Positions 30,430 through 41,060 of a stretch of DNA of 64,000 bases are shown here, one piece after another. Numbering within the stretch: position 1 is the first letter of the stretch; every line of letters begins with the position of its first letter. The stretch is from the NCBI GenBank assembly GCA_030220185.1, contig JASPKZ010007250.1, forward strand, positions 347,001 through 411,000, in the 5' to 3' direction. The notes under the pieces were generated by a model. It searched no databases and was not told the origin of the DNA. It saw only the letters and a program-made list of their open reading frames with translations. This DNA comes from Diploptera punctata. Its lineage: Eukaryota > Arthropoda > Insecta > Blattodea > Blaberidae. Both the position numbers and the translations under genes were made by a program.

Positions 30430-30780
30430 TTTTAATTGACTATTTAGGGTCTAGGTCTGTTCCGTTCTCAAGGCATACTTCTGTCTTTTGAAGGCTCTTC
30501 CTATATCTCTTCGACCTGTTGGCTTATATTGGAAATTATTTTTTAGATGTTTATTCGCGTCTATTATTTGAATTCGTGTGATCCATTATTAAGATATTCT
30601 TCTGTTTTTTTTTACGGAATACTTATTTAATTCTGATTGTATCTCTTAATTTCGTATGCGATCTAGTTTGTAAACTTTTGTTCTTAAAAATTTAATCTCT
30701 GCACTTTTGATTTGCCTCTTCATTTTCTTTGTGGCAACCCACACTTCACTTCCATATAATAGTAAAATGTACCCATAACG
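30430..30780 (-). pseudogene. LINE family 3-like fragment
   Basis: On the minus strand: ILLLYGSEVWVATKKMKRQ, SAEIKFLRTKVYKLDRIRN, then a shift and further decayed blocks. It is an old copy. Confidence 0.65.
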
Positions 30781-30952
30781 GGAGTAGCGGCAGCCATAGC
30801 CGCCGGTAATCAAGAAGAAAAAGGGATTTGAGCTATTTTTGTTATAGCAGCAGAACAACCAATGAACTAATTAATTCTATTTCTACTCTGGTTTATAAAA
30901 CATCATTCTTTTATCGTTCTTAGTTTTTTTATCATCACAGATGGCACTACAG

Positions 30953-31238
30953 CCAGATATAATAATAACAGTTAAGTGTCGTAGATTGCGATGGGCAGGA
31001 CATGTGGTACGAATGGGGAATGAAAGACGTGCATGGAAGCTTCTTGTAGGAAAACCAGAGGGAAAACTCCCAGTTGTTAGACCAAGAATGAGGTGGGAGA
31101 ATAGCATTAACTTTGATTTGAGGGAAGTAGATTATACAGGGAATGATTGGAAAACAATAGCTCAGGATAGGGATGTATGGAGAGCGTATGTCCGTGCGGC
31201 CATGAACCTACGGGTTCGATAGTGCCAGTAAGTAAGTA
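30953..31238 (+). mobile_element. LINE family 1 copy with 14-bp duplication
   Basis: Starts GCCAGATATAATAATAACAG and ends in GTAAGTAAG. AGATGGCACTACAG (30939-30952) and AGATGGCACTGCAG (31239-31252) flank it, one mismatch. The frame 30941-31222 is open for its whole length (RRLRWAGHVVRMGNERRAW to AAMNLRVR). Confidence 0.92.
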
Positions 31239-31346
31239 AGATGGCACTGCAGACCATTTTGAACCCTTCCGCTGACCCGATCTTTCTCCATTCGTTCCTG
31301 TCCAACGACTTCCTCTGCATCCTTTAACACCAGTTTCTTAAGCCTA

Positions 31347-31427
31347 ACTAACTCACTGGCACTATGGAACCCATAGGTTCATGGCCGCGCGATATAAGCT
31401 CTCCATATATCCCTATCCTGAGCAAAT
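31347..31427 (-). mobile_element. 81-bp LINE family 1 insertion
   Basis: Only the last 81 bp of family 1 (tail, stop and the DRDVWRAYVRAAMNLRV-type end, slightly decayed). The 14-bp duplication GTTTCTTAAGCCTA is perfect (31333-31346 and 31428-31441). It is an extreme 5' truncation. Confidence 0.92.
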
Positions 31428-31449
31428 GTTTCTTAAGCCTAAAATTATG

Positions 31450-31625
31450 ACCAGAAGTAAGGGTCGCGATTTCAAAACCGGGCGGGGTCGATGATTATTC
31501 AAGGTCATCACTTTGTTTAAAATGAAAGTAAATCTTTGTGTCACGTGTGGAGGATTTACTGCACGTATAAGATCCTCATGCCTCAATTAGAATGATTCTG
31601 AGCAAAATTTGTGGGCACTTCACGT
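31450..31625 (+). mobile_element. SINE family D relic
   Basis: GTAAGGGTCGCGATTTCAAA, CCGGGCGGGGTCGATGATTA and AAGATCCTCATGCCTCAATT match the family-D body. The A box is lost. Confidence 0.6.
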
Positions 31626-31629
31626 TCAG

Positions 31630-32060
31630 ATTGAATTCAGAGAATTAAAAGAAGCAATGAACACAACACATTGAAGGAGAAAACACCTAACGACTTGAAC
31701 TACGAAAACCTCCAGTACCATTTTAAATGCTGGTGATGGAATATTGTTTTCTGAAAGGCCTACATTTTTTAATGTTTAACATAATTTTTTAAATAGAAGA
31801 TTTAGTTGAGGACGGCTGATATAATGAGTTACAGATTTAGATTTTAAATTTTTAACATTTTAAATGTTCGTGTTGTCTCAGAAATGGCGCTGGCATTGAA
31901 CAGATCTGTCATTCTTAGAGCTCTCCAAGTTCTTGTGCAGTTTAAAAAGTGGGTGGTCTAGAGATCAAACTCTCTCTTGACAGATCGCGTCCCTTTAAAT
32001 GTCGTGTGCCGGGGGGCACGCAAAGTACCTACAAAATAGAAAGGTTAAAATAAAAACAAA
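31630..32060. other. Unrecognised, with a decayed PLE-like piece
   Basis: At 31725-31830, GGTGATGGAATATTG, TTTTCTGAAAGGCCTACA and TTTAGTTGAGGACGGCTGAT echo the right arm of the palindrome at 1787-2133. The rest is unassigned. Confidence 0.4.
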
Positions 32061-32061
32061 A

Positions 32062-32363
32062 AAAGTAAAGTGATCCCACAACAGGCCCGGAGGCCCCTGG
32101 GGTAGTAGGAGGTTAAGGCTCCCACTTTTTCTAGACAATCGGCAGTTTATGTCAGCCGGGTTGTCAGCCCTGCGTGACGGCCGCCTTTACCCCCAGAACA
32201 AGCGTCTGGTACTCATTTCCGTTAGAGGCTGAGTCGACCCCAGGGCCATAGTGCCGCCAGAGGGTTTGGGTCAGTTTAAAAATCCTGACCCCAACGGGAC
32301 TTGAACCCTCGACCCTCCGGCTTGTAGCTCAGTGCCTTAACCACTACGCTACGGCGTGCCCCC
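32062..32363 (-). mobile_element. SINE family B, full length
   Basis: Both boxes and tail are present. Its head abuts a family-1 LINE fragment at 32366. Confidence 0.85.
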
Positions 32364-32365
32364 AA

Positions 32366-32552
32366 ATTCAAATACTTAGGAACAATAATCACAAATAGGA
32401 ATGAGATGCACAAGGAAATTAAACATAGGCTCAATTCTGGAAATGCGTGCTATTATGCATTGCAGAGACTCTTGATGTCCCAACTCCTTTCAAAAAACTT
32501 TAAACTGAAAATATATAAAACTATTATTCTACCAGTTATATTATATGGGTGC
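32366..32552 (+). pseudogene. LINE family 1 internal fragment
   Basis: Encodes FKYLGTIITNRNEMHKE through ILPVILYGCG, then stops matching. Both ends are missing. Confidence 0.8.
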
Positions 32553-32554
32553 GG

Positions 32555-33005
32555 AAATACTAATATTAAAGCTTGATACTTCCGTTTGTCGAAGTAGGTA
32601 CTTTTTTTTTCCTTAGCTTAACCTCCAACGATGCAGATATTCTTACGTGTCCCATGTCACCGTAGCCTTTCAAAGAAAAGAAAAAAGAAAGAAAGTGAAT
32701 TTACGACATTTGTTTAACATTTCCTTGTTTTCAAAACCAGATTGAAATTACATATTCATTTTGCTCAGTGTCAGCTTCCTTTTTCTTTCGATGTATTAAA
32801 AAAAGTAATTGGAAATTAAATGGCCTCAAATGTTATGAACAAGTTATATTGCTCTGCCTGTGCGCCTTGCAAGGATATACAGTAATACGCTTTAACTGTT
32901 TCCTCAATCTTTCCTCTGTATATTATTAAGCAGTAGGTTACCTAGAGATCATGTAGAATCTTTCAGATTAGGGCGACCTTCTTTTCTTTGTTCTGTTTTT
33001 TTTTT
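32555..33005. other. Nothing recognised
   Basis: AT-rich DNA. Confidence 0.4.
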
Positions 33006-33010
33006 CAAAT

Positions 33011-33333
33011 GTCCATCCATCCATCCATAGTAATTCTGCCCGAGGGCAGGTCTTTCACTGCAATCATAGCATTTTCATGCTATGTTTTGCAGCTTTACTA
33101 GGGAATTATAGGTGTGGTAGCTTTCCGTTGCTTTCCACACTGGTGAAGGATGATGATGATGGCCATATGATTTCGGGAGGACCGTTTGGGTCTTAGAGTT
33201 TTGCTACATTCGTCTTTCAGGTGAGGAAAAGCCCCGATAAAAACCTCACCCAGAAAAACTGCCCGACCGGGGATCGAACCCGGGCCCGCTGTGTGACGAG
33301 GCAGCACTCTACCTCGAGATCACAGCGGTGGAC
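33011..33333 (-). mobile_element. SINE family A, full length
   Basis: Minus-strand head CCGCTGTGATCTCGAGGTAG with B box GGTTCGATCCCCGG; ends CTATGGATGGATGGA. No clear duplication. Confidence 0.88.
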
Positions 33334-33424
33334 ATTCCAAATATAAGAAGATAAACAAAGCCAATACTTCACTAACTTCAGATAAAAGTTCCAGTTTTTT
33401 ATTCAATGCCACAGTTTGTCATTT

Positions 33425-33505
33425 CGACATTTCTGGTGTTCTCTCCTGACATTGGCCTAATTGTAACCCACTTCTGAAATTGAGGCGACTGTCTGTGAAC
33501 GAGGA
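33425..33505 (-). mobile_element. Shared SINE tail (A'/E), relic
   Basis: CCAGAAATGTCGAAATGACA, CAATGTCAGGAGAGAACA and CAATTTCAGAAGTGGGTTAC on the minus strand. Confidence 0.6.
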
Positions 33506-33639
33506 CTACAGACTGAATTCAATGTTACCAACATCAAAAATAATATTGCCAGTCAATTAAAGGTTTCTATGCAATGATATGTGTCATGAAGTTTGTCCAT
33601 TTCAGTAAATTTCATTGAAATACTAAGTTAATTTCGAGA

Positions 33640-33800
33640 GAAAATGGCAAATAGGCATTTATAGGCATTGTAAGCTGAAATAGGCATTTATAGGCAAAAT
33701 TAACTTAATGGAAAACAACTCTAGGGTCGTCGGTATGAACTTATATGAAGTCACTTTTACAATACATATAATAAATAACTATAGGCATTTTCCCTAAAAT
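33640..33800. repeat. Short tandem ATAGGCATTT motif
   Basis: AAATAGGCATTTATAGGCAT and related strings occur five or six times up to 33795. Such arrays can be subterminal repeats of DNA transposons; no transposase is seen. Confidence 0.5.
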
Positions 33801-33809
33801 CCGGTCTCT

Positions 33810-34775
33810 AGTCATCATCATCAACAATCACGGATTAAGCCCATGTGACTTGTTCCGGTCTCAAAGATCCTCATTCAAAACGTTGGATCCATCTCTTTTT
33901 CAGTCTACGAACATTCCTGTCACCTTTTGGTTTGTAATTAAGTATAATTTTTGGTATGCGTTTATCTTTCATTCTTTGAACTTGTTCTTACGGTTTTTTC
34001 TAGATTATTTTATTTTATCTAAAAGTTTAAAAATATTTAGCTCATTTCTAATATCTACATTTCTTCTTTTATCTAGAAGTTTGCAACCAGCCACACTTCT
34101 CAGAAATCCCATTTCAGCTGCTTCTATGATCTTCTCTTCTTTTTCAGACAACCCAAAATGTCAGAGACTGTCAAACTATAACATCCTTCAAAAACAAACT
34201 AAATAATTATTTAATAACAAACTAACTTATACATCTCACTGATAGTATTCTTTTAACAATTAATAAATTTAATTATTTATGAAAATAATATTAAGATTAA
34301 TAAATATTTTCTTTTGTTTTGTTTTAAGTATTGTATAATCGTAAAATTAGTTTTCTATATCTCATTATTTTTCTTTGTTTTTTATATACATTAGACAGGG
34401 ACAATTTAATATGTCTTGCTTGTATACATTTTATTATTAGTTTTAGTCTTAATTTTAACTAACATTAACTGGTTGCATTATATATCGTTATTTAATAGAT
34501 ATTATCTTTTTGATCAAATTTTTATTTAGTATTTAATATTAGAGTTAATTGAGATTGTTATATTCTGATGTAATATATGTTTGTCCTGGTGAGTGGAAGA
34601 GAAGGCCACATGACCATAACTCCACGAGGCTAAATAAATCAAATCTAATCTAAAATTCACTACCATACAACAGCAAGGGGACTGCCACTGCTTTATAAAC
34701 TTTTAGTTTTGTTTCCTATCTTGTATTTTTAAATATTCTCTTAATTGTGTCACATATATAATTATGGTTAATGCT
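33810..34775 (-). mobile_element. LINE family 3, interrupted
   Basis: The 3' end (ATCATCATCATCAACAATCA, complement of a GAT tail) is at 33815. Coding blocks up to about 34160 read like ERAAEMGFLRSVAGCKLLDK on the minus strand. The upstream part resumes at 34655-34775 (YKAVAVPLLLYGSEF-type). About 450 bp of foreign DNA (34200-34650), ending GTCCTGGTGAGTGGAAGAG, is inserted between them. Confidence 0.7.
34200..34650 (+). mobile_element. LINE 3' UTR, second type, inserted
   Basis: AT-rich DNA ends with CTGGTGAGTGGAAGAGAAGG, CTCCACGAGGCTAAATAAAT and an A/T-rich tail. The same terminal block is seen at 43.83, 26.6 and 61.5 kb. It splits the family 3 LINE. No coding region is retained. Confidence 0.55.
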
Positions 34776-34777
34776 AT

Positions 34778-34905
34778 TATTTCACCTCATTCTTGGCCTA
34801 TCTACTGGGAGTTTTCTTACTAGTTTTAAGTTACCATGGTCGTCTTTCATTTCCCATTCGTGCCACATGTCCTGCTCATCTCAGTGTACGTGGTTTAATT
34901 GAATA
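34778..34905 (-). pseudogene. LINE family 1 fragment
   Basis: Complement of the RRLRWAGHVARM to GRPRMRW region, with many substitutions (CCTCATTCTTGGCCTATCTA). Confidence 0.65.
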
Positions 34906-34974
34906 ATCTGATGATACCTATCGTAATTGAATAGCGGTGGTCTACCCCAAATATTCTTACACGGGACATAAGTT

Positions 34975-35090
34975 TCTTAACCATTTAATTTTGGTGAGCC
35001 CTAGGCTTATTTTCCTAAAACTGGCCGGGAATGGAACCAGGGATCTCATGTATAGTAATCAGAAGCTCTGACCACAATACCACGAGAATA
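34975..35090 (-). mobile_element. SINE family E head
   Basis: The minus strand has AGAGCTTCTGATTACTATAC, a B-box region GGTTCCATTCCCGG and CCAGTTTTAGGAAAATAAGC. It is old and truncated. Confidence 0.5.
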
Positions 35091-35139
35091 GTCACAAAAA
35101 TGAAATTTGAAAGACACATTTCCAAATGATTTTTCAGTT

Positions 35140-35636
35140 CTTACGTTAATCTGAAAATATATAAAACTTATTCTACCAGTTATATTATATGGGTGCGAAA
35201 CATGGACTATTACTTTAAGGGAGGAAAGGAGATTACAGGTATTTGAGAATAAAGTACTTAGGAAAATTTTTGGTCCAAAGAGAGATGAACAGACAGGTGA
35301 ATGGAGAAGACTACTTAACAATGAACTACATGGTCTTTATAGGAAGCCAGATATAATAAGAACAGTTAAGTCTCGTAGACTGCGATTGGCAGGACATGTT
35401 GCGCGTATGGAGAATGAGAGACTTGCATGGAAACTTCTTGTAGGAAAGCCAGGGGGAAAACGCCCAGTTGGTAGACCAAGAATGAGGTGGGAGAATAACA
35501 TTAACTATGATTTGAGGGAAGTAGATTATACAGGAAATTATTGGAAAGCATTAGCTCAGGATAGGGATGTATGGAGAGCTTATGTTCGTGCGGCCATGAA
35601 CCTACGGGTTCGATAGAGCCAGTGAGTAAGTAAGTT
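35140..35636 (+). mobile_element. LINE family 1 copy
   Basis: Runs from CTGAAAATATATAAAACTTA to GAGTAAGTAAG. An 8-bp match AGTTCTTA on both sides may be a duplication. A single-base loss near the start shifts the frame; frame 35386-35616 is open to AAMNLRVR. Confidence 0.88.
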
Positions 35637-35869
35637 CTTAGCGATTCCATGAGAGTGAGGAAACTTTGACGCAATATGTTTGTTGTTTTTACCAAATGTA
35701 GAAGTTTTACAGTTTATCGGAGTCTTGACCACAGACATCAGAAACTAAAATGGAAAGTGGTTATAGCTAGTTTGTACAGGGTTTAAAAGTCATTTTTTTT
35801 TATTTTAGGAAGATAAGCTGCAAAGTACAGCATGTGACATACAATCACATGCATTACGTAATTCATTAC

Positions 35870-35925
35870 CAAATCCGGAGGTCTACGGCTGCGCAGACAA
35901 ATAAGCTCTCTATTCTGAGCTAATA
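35870..35925 (-). pseudogene. LINE family 1 3' scrap
   Basis: AGGTCTACGGCTGCGCAGAC and AAATAAGCTCTC match the complement of the family-1 terminus, with a deletion. The tail is missing. Confidence 0.5.
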
Positions 35926-36084
35926 TTTTTCTTATTATTTGTATTGTATTATATTGTATTGTATTGTAAGCCGATGTTTTCCCTTTACAGAGATTTGGTG
36001 CTCTCCCCCTACAGAGAAGAATTTGAACCATACTAATTTAATTAAACTTGTTTTCGTATAGAAGTCATTTTTTAGTGGTCCGTG

Positions 36085-36275
36085 GTCAGCGTTCCGCCTC
36101 ATACTGACATCTAGGAAACCAAGGTAGTACTAGGACGGGAACATTCCGTTAATTTTGCTTAGAGGCCTTTTCATTCAGGCTTAAGGATTTTTTTACGAGC
36201 CTGAAAATCTTCAGACTCGGGACCCACGGCTTAAAGTCCCTCCCGGAGGACTTGCTGCTAGGATTTTTCCATTTC
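36085..36275 (-). mobile_element. SINE family D relic
   Basis: GCTTAGAGGCCTTTTCATTC, TACGAGCCTGAAAATCTTCA and CGGAGGACTTGCTGCTAGGA match the copy at 53535. The adjoining CTAGGAAACCAAGGTAGTAC recurs inverted at about 61610-61660. Confidence 0.65.
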
Positions 36276-36289
36276 TTATTATTCCTTGT

Positions 36290-36502
36290 TTAATTTACTT
36301 CCTTCAATTAATCATGGTAAATGACACTCTCTCACCCCATTCTTGGCCTACCTTCTATTGGCTTTTCCTTTGGTTTTCTTACAAGAAGTTCCCATACCCC
36401 GCTTCGATTCCCCATTCGTGCCATATGTACTGTTCATCACAGTTTACGAGGCTTAACTGTTATTTCATCTGCATAACAGTGAGCTACATGATTTTTATGG
36501 AA
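36290..36502 (-). mobile_element. LINE family 1 fragment with inverted 5' end
   Basis: From 36290 to about 36467 the complement of the family-1 region ending at TCGTAAACTGTGATG is present. Right next to it, CATAACAGTGAGCTACATGA (from 36472) is in the opposite orientation and comes from the sequence just upstream in the LINE. This is the geometry left by twin priming. Confidence 0.65.
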
Positions 36503-36649
36503 AAATTCCCACTCAAATCGGTCAAGTCGTTTTTGAATCCATAAATGACAGAATGACACTGATTTATATATATATATATATATATATATAAAGATTTGAA
36601 ATTGAAGAACAATTTATAGAAATTACTTAAATGTATGTCGAATATATTA

Positions 36650-37222
36650 AACAATAAACCTAATAATAACAGTAATGCACATTAAACCCGGACTTCGAAG
36701 GCCAAATGGAGAAACTTAAGCTAAAAGAAAGGAAAATTTTAAGGAAATAGTATGGGAAAAAGGAGAATAAATCTTTACGGTCATCTTCTCACAATGAACT
36801 ATAACAGACTAACCAAACAAATCATTGATTTTTTCCCTAACCGCAAAACAAAACCCAACTTGTTTAAATAAAATGAAAAATACCTAGTAAAATTAAGTTT
36901 ACAGAAAAATTCCCTAATCGATCGAACAGCTAAATTGGTTATTCAAAATGAAAACATAATGTTCCAAGATAATTCTACAAAAAATATTCAAACCTACGTA
37001 TTACTTCTCTCGGAAGAAGAGAGGAAAAGAAGATCAGAAAGAATTAAGAAATACTGGGCCTAAGAAAGAAACAACTCACAGAGAAATGATTGATGTAACG
37101 TACCCCAAAGAGGGTGAAACGAATAAAAAAATTACGCATGATTTCATTTTCACTGCGGTCCGACACATGTTAAATAACATTCACGTGAAATTGGTGTTGT
37201 GTTTTGCCAATTTAAGGGTTAA
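36650..37222 (+). mobile_element. piggyBac-type MITE relic split by a LINE
   Basis: CCTAATAATAACAGTAATGC at 36659 matches the MITE interior at 11022. The right half resumes at 37128 (TTACGCATGATTTCATTTTC, CACTGCGGTCCGACACATG) and ends GCCAATTTAAGGGTTAA at 37206-37222. Confidence 0.6.
36680..37125 (+). pseudogene. LINE C-terminal fragment, RTE-like, other family
   Basis: Decayed translation: NLYGHLLTMNYNRLTKQI, FPNRKTKPNLFK, DRTAKLVIQNEN and LSEEERKRRSERIKKYWA. These match the RFYGH-R-NRLTK and ERKRAHSERMKKYW blocks typical of this LINE group. Stops at several places. Confidence 0.65.
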
Positions 37223-37224
37223 AT

Positions 37225-37795
37225 ACGTATTTTTTTACGTTATATGCATAAATAAACACTATATAACGTGCTATTTTTATTCTGGTTTCCTTTGAACAAA
37301 AATAACACAGTTTATTTCTTAATCCGTTGTCCTCATTTTGTTTGCTTACTAGAGGAAATAAATAGCGTCGAATGTCCGTGACATTTGTGAATCATACAGA
37401 AAGATGTCGAACACAAATCTTTATATTACAAGACGTAAAAATGTAAAATTGTGTGTTTCTTCGCATTGGCCTAAATACTCACATCTATAAAGTGCCATTC
37501 TATAGTTAGTGATACCAAGGTCGAGAATTGAGGGCGCCTAAAATTTAAACTAATACACCCATGCACGAGTTTTTATTTTCGATTTTCCCTAAAGTTGTAA
37601 CGACATTTTTATAAAAGTTTAGAATTAAATAAAACTCCACGGTGCGACAGGCCAAGAAGGTCCTTGACCTACTGCCGGCGGACGGTTTCACATCCGATTC
37701 TGTCGTTTAAGTGCAGCCAGTATAAGAGAGACATCTGGTGAGCATGTTAGTTCCCCAGCCGTAATGGCTGGTTTTCTCAATCTCTCGTATTTATT
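37225..37795. other. Nothing recognised
   Basis: Unassigned DNA. Confidence 0.4.
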
Positions 37796-37798
37796 GCA

Positions 37799-38125
37799 GC
37801 TATCCAAACTCCCCACGATCTTGGTCTATCAACTGGGTGTTTTCTCTCTCGTTTCCCTAAAAGAAGCCACCATGCCCCTCTTCCATTCCAGATTTGTGCC
37901 ACATGTTCTGCCCATAGCAGTCGACGAGACTTAACTGTTCTTATTATATCTGGTTTTTCTTTAAAGATCATGTAGTTCACTGTTAAGCAGTCTTCTCCAT
38001 TCACCTGTCTGTTCATCTCTCTTTGGTACAAAATTTTTCCTAAGAACTTTATTCTCAAATACTCGTAATCTTTTCTCCTCCCTTAAAGTAAGAGTTCATG
38101 TTTCGCATCCCCTTTTATATGCTGG
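37799..38125 (-). pseudogene. LINE family 1 fragment, 3' truncated
   Basis: The minus-strand frame 38058-37777 has KPDIIRTVKSRRLLWAEHVA and KRERKHPVDRPRSWG. Upstream DNA extends to the TLTLREE region. The family tail is missing. Confidence 0.75.
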
Positions 38126-38253
38126 CAAGTAATTTATTACATGTTTATTTATATTGAAAATGCTAAACTAGAGAATTTATGAATAATTTGTTTTTATAAT
38201 TTTTCTTGGTATTTTAGCTAGGAATGATATGTATTCAATTTTATGTTAATAAC

Positions 38254-38255
<2 letters not shown>

Positions 38256-38313
<58 letters not shown>
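38256..38313. repeat. (ATT)n microsatellite
   Basis: About 19 units. A second run is at 38409-38463, directly before a SINE. Confidence 0.95.
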
Positions 38314-38314
<1 letters not shown>

Positions 38315-38405
38315 GTACATTCTTTCATTATGCAAAATAAATATTCTGGACAAGCAGAATAAGCTCTACCGTTTATTTGTTGCTATGTTATCAACTAACA
38401 AGAAC

Positions 38406-38463
<58 letters not shown>

Positions 38464-38762
38464 GGGGCACGCCGTAGCGAAGTGGTTAAGGCACTACGCT
38501 ACAAGCCGGAAGGTCGAGGTTTCGAGTTCCGGTGAAGTCAGAATTTTTAAACTGACCCAAACCTATTGGCGGCACTTTGGTCGTGGAGTCGACTCAGCCT
38601 CTAGCGGAGACGAGTACCAGACGCTTATTCTGGGGTTAAAGGCGGCCGTCACGCAGGGCTCACACCCAGCTGACATCAAGGCCGATTGTGCAGAAAAAGT
38701 GGGCACCTTAACCTCCTACTACCCCAAGGGCCTCCTGAGGCCTGTAGTGGGATTGCTTTACC

Positions 38763-38763
<1 letters not shown>
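38464..38763 (+). mobile_element. SINE family B between ATT repeats
   Basis: Starts GGGCACGCCGTAGCGAAGTG and ends GGGATTGCTTTACC. (ATT)n lies on both sides (38409-38463 and 38765-38855), which may be a duplicated microsatellite target or a tail expansion. Confidence 0.85.
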
Positions 38764-38764
<1 letters not shown>

Positions 38765-38806
<42 letters not shown>

Positions 38807-38855
38807 CATTATTATTATTATTATCATTATTATTAGTATTACTATTATTATTATC
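38765..38855. repeat. (ATT)n microsatellite
   Basis: Interrupted by ATC and AGT units. Confidence 0.9.
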
Positions 38856-38859
38856 TTCA

Positions 38860-40276
38860 TCATCATATATCCCACCCACCTGTTTAAAATTTGACATTTC
38901 CGTTATAAACGATACACAACTGACTAGAATAAGACAGATGAAATTTTGTCATTTCTCACTTACTGAAAGAATTCCATTTCTGAACATGGGATGCGTAGGA
39001 TAGGATAGGGAAATGAATAGAAGCTTAGCTAGTAAAATGGACGACAGGGGAAAGAAAGTTAATTAATCAATAATAATCTCTAAAGTTAAAGAGAAAATGT
39101 AGAAGATTTGCATGTTATATTTAGAAAATTTGAATTCAATAGCGATTGAATTTAAAATAAAATAGGGCCTATGGATATTCCATTCCTCTGACTTCTTTAT
39201 TTAACAACAATATGAAGTTAGGCATTTGTTTCGTTATACATTGCATTGTTTTTTTTTCTCGGCAGGATTCCTTTGATTTATTCAGAAGATATCAAGATGG
39301 AAGACCCAGAAATCTGGATGGTGATGGTTGTATTCGATTGTTAATCTCTTGCGTTGGTGAAGAAACTTTTTACTCGTGTTTTATAAAAACAAATAATATG
39401 CAAACATATTAATTTTCATAAACGTTTTAAGAAGCTATGTTTTATAATTTCATTCACAAGTGCACATATTAATAGAATCTCTATTTGAAATAGTAACATA
39501 AAATAATTTATTACATTTTTGAAGAGGAATTTTATACCATTTTAATGAAAACAATACAAAACATTACAATAATAAATTTATTTATTAGAGATTTTAGAGG
39601 TCTTTTGGACGTAAATTTTGGAATTCAATGAACATTAAATCGAATAAAATATTTTGAAATCCCTTCAACCAATTTTTCCAGAAATGAATTTTTATTTTTA
39701 ATTCATATATTCGGAGAGGATTTTTTTTAGAGTGAAAGGCGAATTGTGATGTCTTGAAAAATTATAAATTTAAATAAACTATTTGTAATCTAATTGAGGC
39801 ATTGGACGCTTTTTCACAAAACAATATCTTAATTATATTTACAAAAACTTGTATGCATTGGAAATTATATTGTGATAAATTCGAAATATTATTTTAAGAA
39901 ATAAAGAGAAAAAAAAACTGTAGTTTTTAGAGGACTTTTACGAATACTTTGACGAAAAGTTGAAGGTCTGAATTTATAATTTATATATTTTTTTTAAATT
40001 AGAAAAAAACTTTACTATTAGCCGTATTTAGAGAAAATTTCCTAAATTCAGTTGACAAAATCGTGGATGGATTCGAAGTAATATATTTATAAATTGGAAA
40101 TATTTTAAAAATAATAAGGAAAAACCCGGATTAAATATTATTTACAGTTTTAAAGATTTTTTTTTGAGTTCTCTAACAAAAAATGTATGAATTGGAAGAG
40201 ACATATTGATGAATACGAAAGATTAAAAAACAAAATAAAGCTGTAATAAGTACTATATGTTTTGGCGAGTGTTCAG
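38860..40276. other. Low-repeat AT-rich DNA
   Basis: No transposon family recognised. At 39249-39265 a T-rich tract ends in CGGCAG and is followed by an open stretch coding DSFDLFRRYQDGRPRNLDG, a weak exon-like pattern. The rest holds poly-A/T-rich sequence only. Confidence 0.4.
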
Positions 40277-40493
40277 TGGCGTGTGACTTAAACAAAATGA
40301 TAGAAGAAACTGATATGACATCACTGGGAAACATCAGAGAGTCCCTAGCCCTGGCAGAAAGTCTAGCCAAGGCCAGTTTGTTGACATCGAGTGGAGCGAA
40401 ACAGCGCCTTGCTGCAAGACGTCTGGAGATGGAAGAGGGAAATTCTGAAAGTGGCTACGTGCCTCCAAAACATCTTCTGTTGTATCTCGTCAG
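40277..40493 (+). CDS. Candidate exon of an unidentified host gene
   Basis: The 217-bp block is open in one frame and richer in G+C than its surroundings. It encodes ACDLNKMIEETDMTSLGNIR, then ESLALAESLAKASLL and VPPKHLLLYLVR, with an alternating helical/charged pattern. It is preceded by TTCAG and ends CAG before GTAAAG, a good 5' splice site. It has no ATG at the frame's start (GTG) and no copy elsewhere in the window. I do not recognise the protein. The acceptor lacks a strong pyrimidine tract. It could also be a retro-copy or chance. Confidence 0.5.
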
Positions 40494-40567
40494 GTAAAGT
40501 GGACTACATTACTGATTTGGTGGTGGTTGGGAAGGTGATGGTAGTAGACTCTAATGTTTCCATTCAG

Positions 40568-40606
40568 GCTTGATAATGATGGCTTAGCTATCGAAACGCG
40601 TTGACG
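40568..40606 (+). ncRNA. Hammerhead-like motif, decayed
   Basis: TTGATAATGATGGC, then TAGCTATCGAAACGCG, has the spacing of core, stem II and GAAA seen in Penelope-type hammerheads. The stem GAT(G)GC/GCTATC is imperfect. Confidence 0.35.
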
Positions 40607-40619
40607 AATTTTAAATGTT

Positions 40620-40966
40620 TTTAATTTTGTTTGGTGATTAGGTTTTAATTGATAATATGTGTAAAATAATTTATTACCGCCAAGAAAATCTTGCATACTA
40701 TCCCTTAAATTTGCAGCGTATCCTATAAAATATATTGATTTCATTTATTTATAGGTATTTAGAGGACTAGTTACTAAACCTAATTTTGTTACTTGTTGTC
40801 GACAATATTTTATCTACTTTCAGATTATTTTAGTATATGCTGTATATTTAGTATATTTAATGAAATTTTATTTATTGAGGAAGCGATGTGTTTAGATATA
40901 GAGTAATGTGGGCTTCGGAAAAAAACACACACAATAAATCAACAAGTATTGTTTAATGTGGACTTT

Positions 40967-40970
<4 letters not shown>
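40620..40970. other. Nothing recognised
   Basis: AT-rich. A stretch near 40690-40755 (GCGTATCCTATAAAATAT) weakly resembles 42030-42070. Confidence 0.35.
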
Positions 40971-40973
<3 letters not shown>

Positions 40974-41042
<69 letters not shown>

Positions 41043-41060
41043 AAGAGAGAGAAAGAGAAC
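40974..41060. repeat. (GA)n microsatellite
   Basis: Pure AG repeat of about 60 bp with later AAAGAG interruptions. An (AT)n run lies at 41209-41236. Confidence 0.95.
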
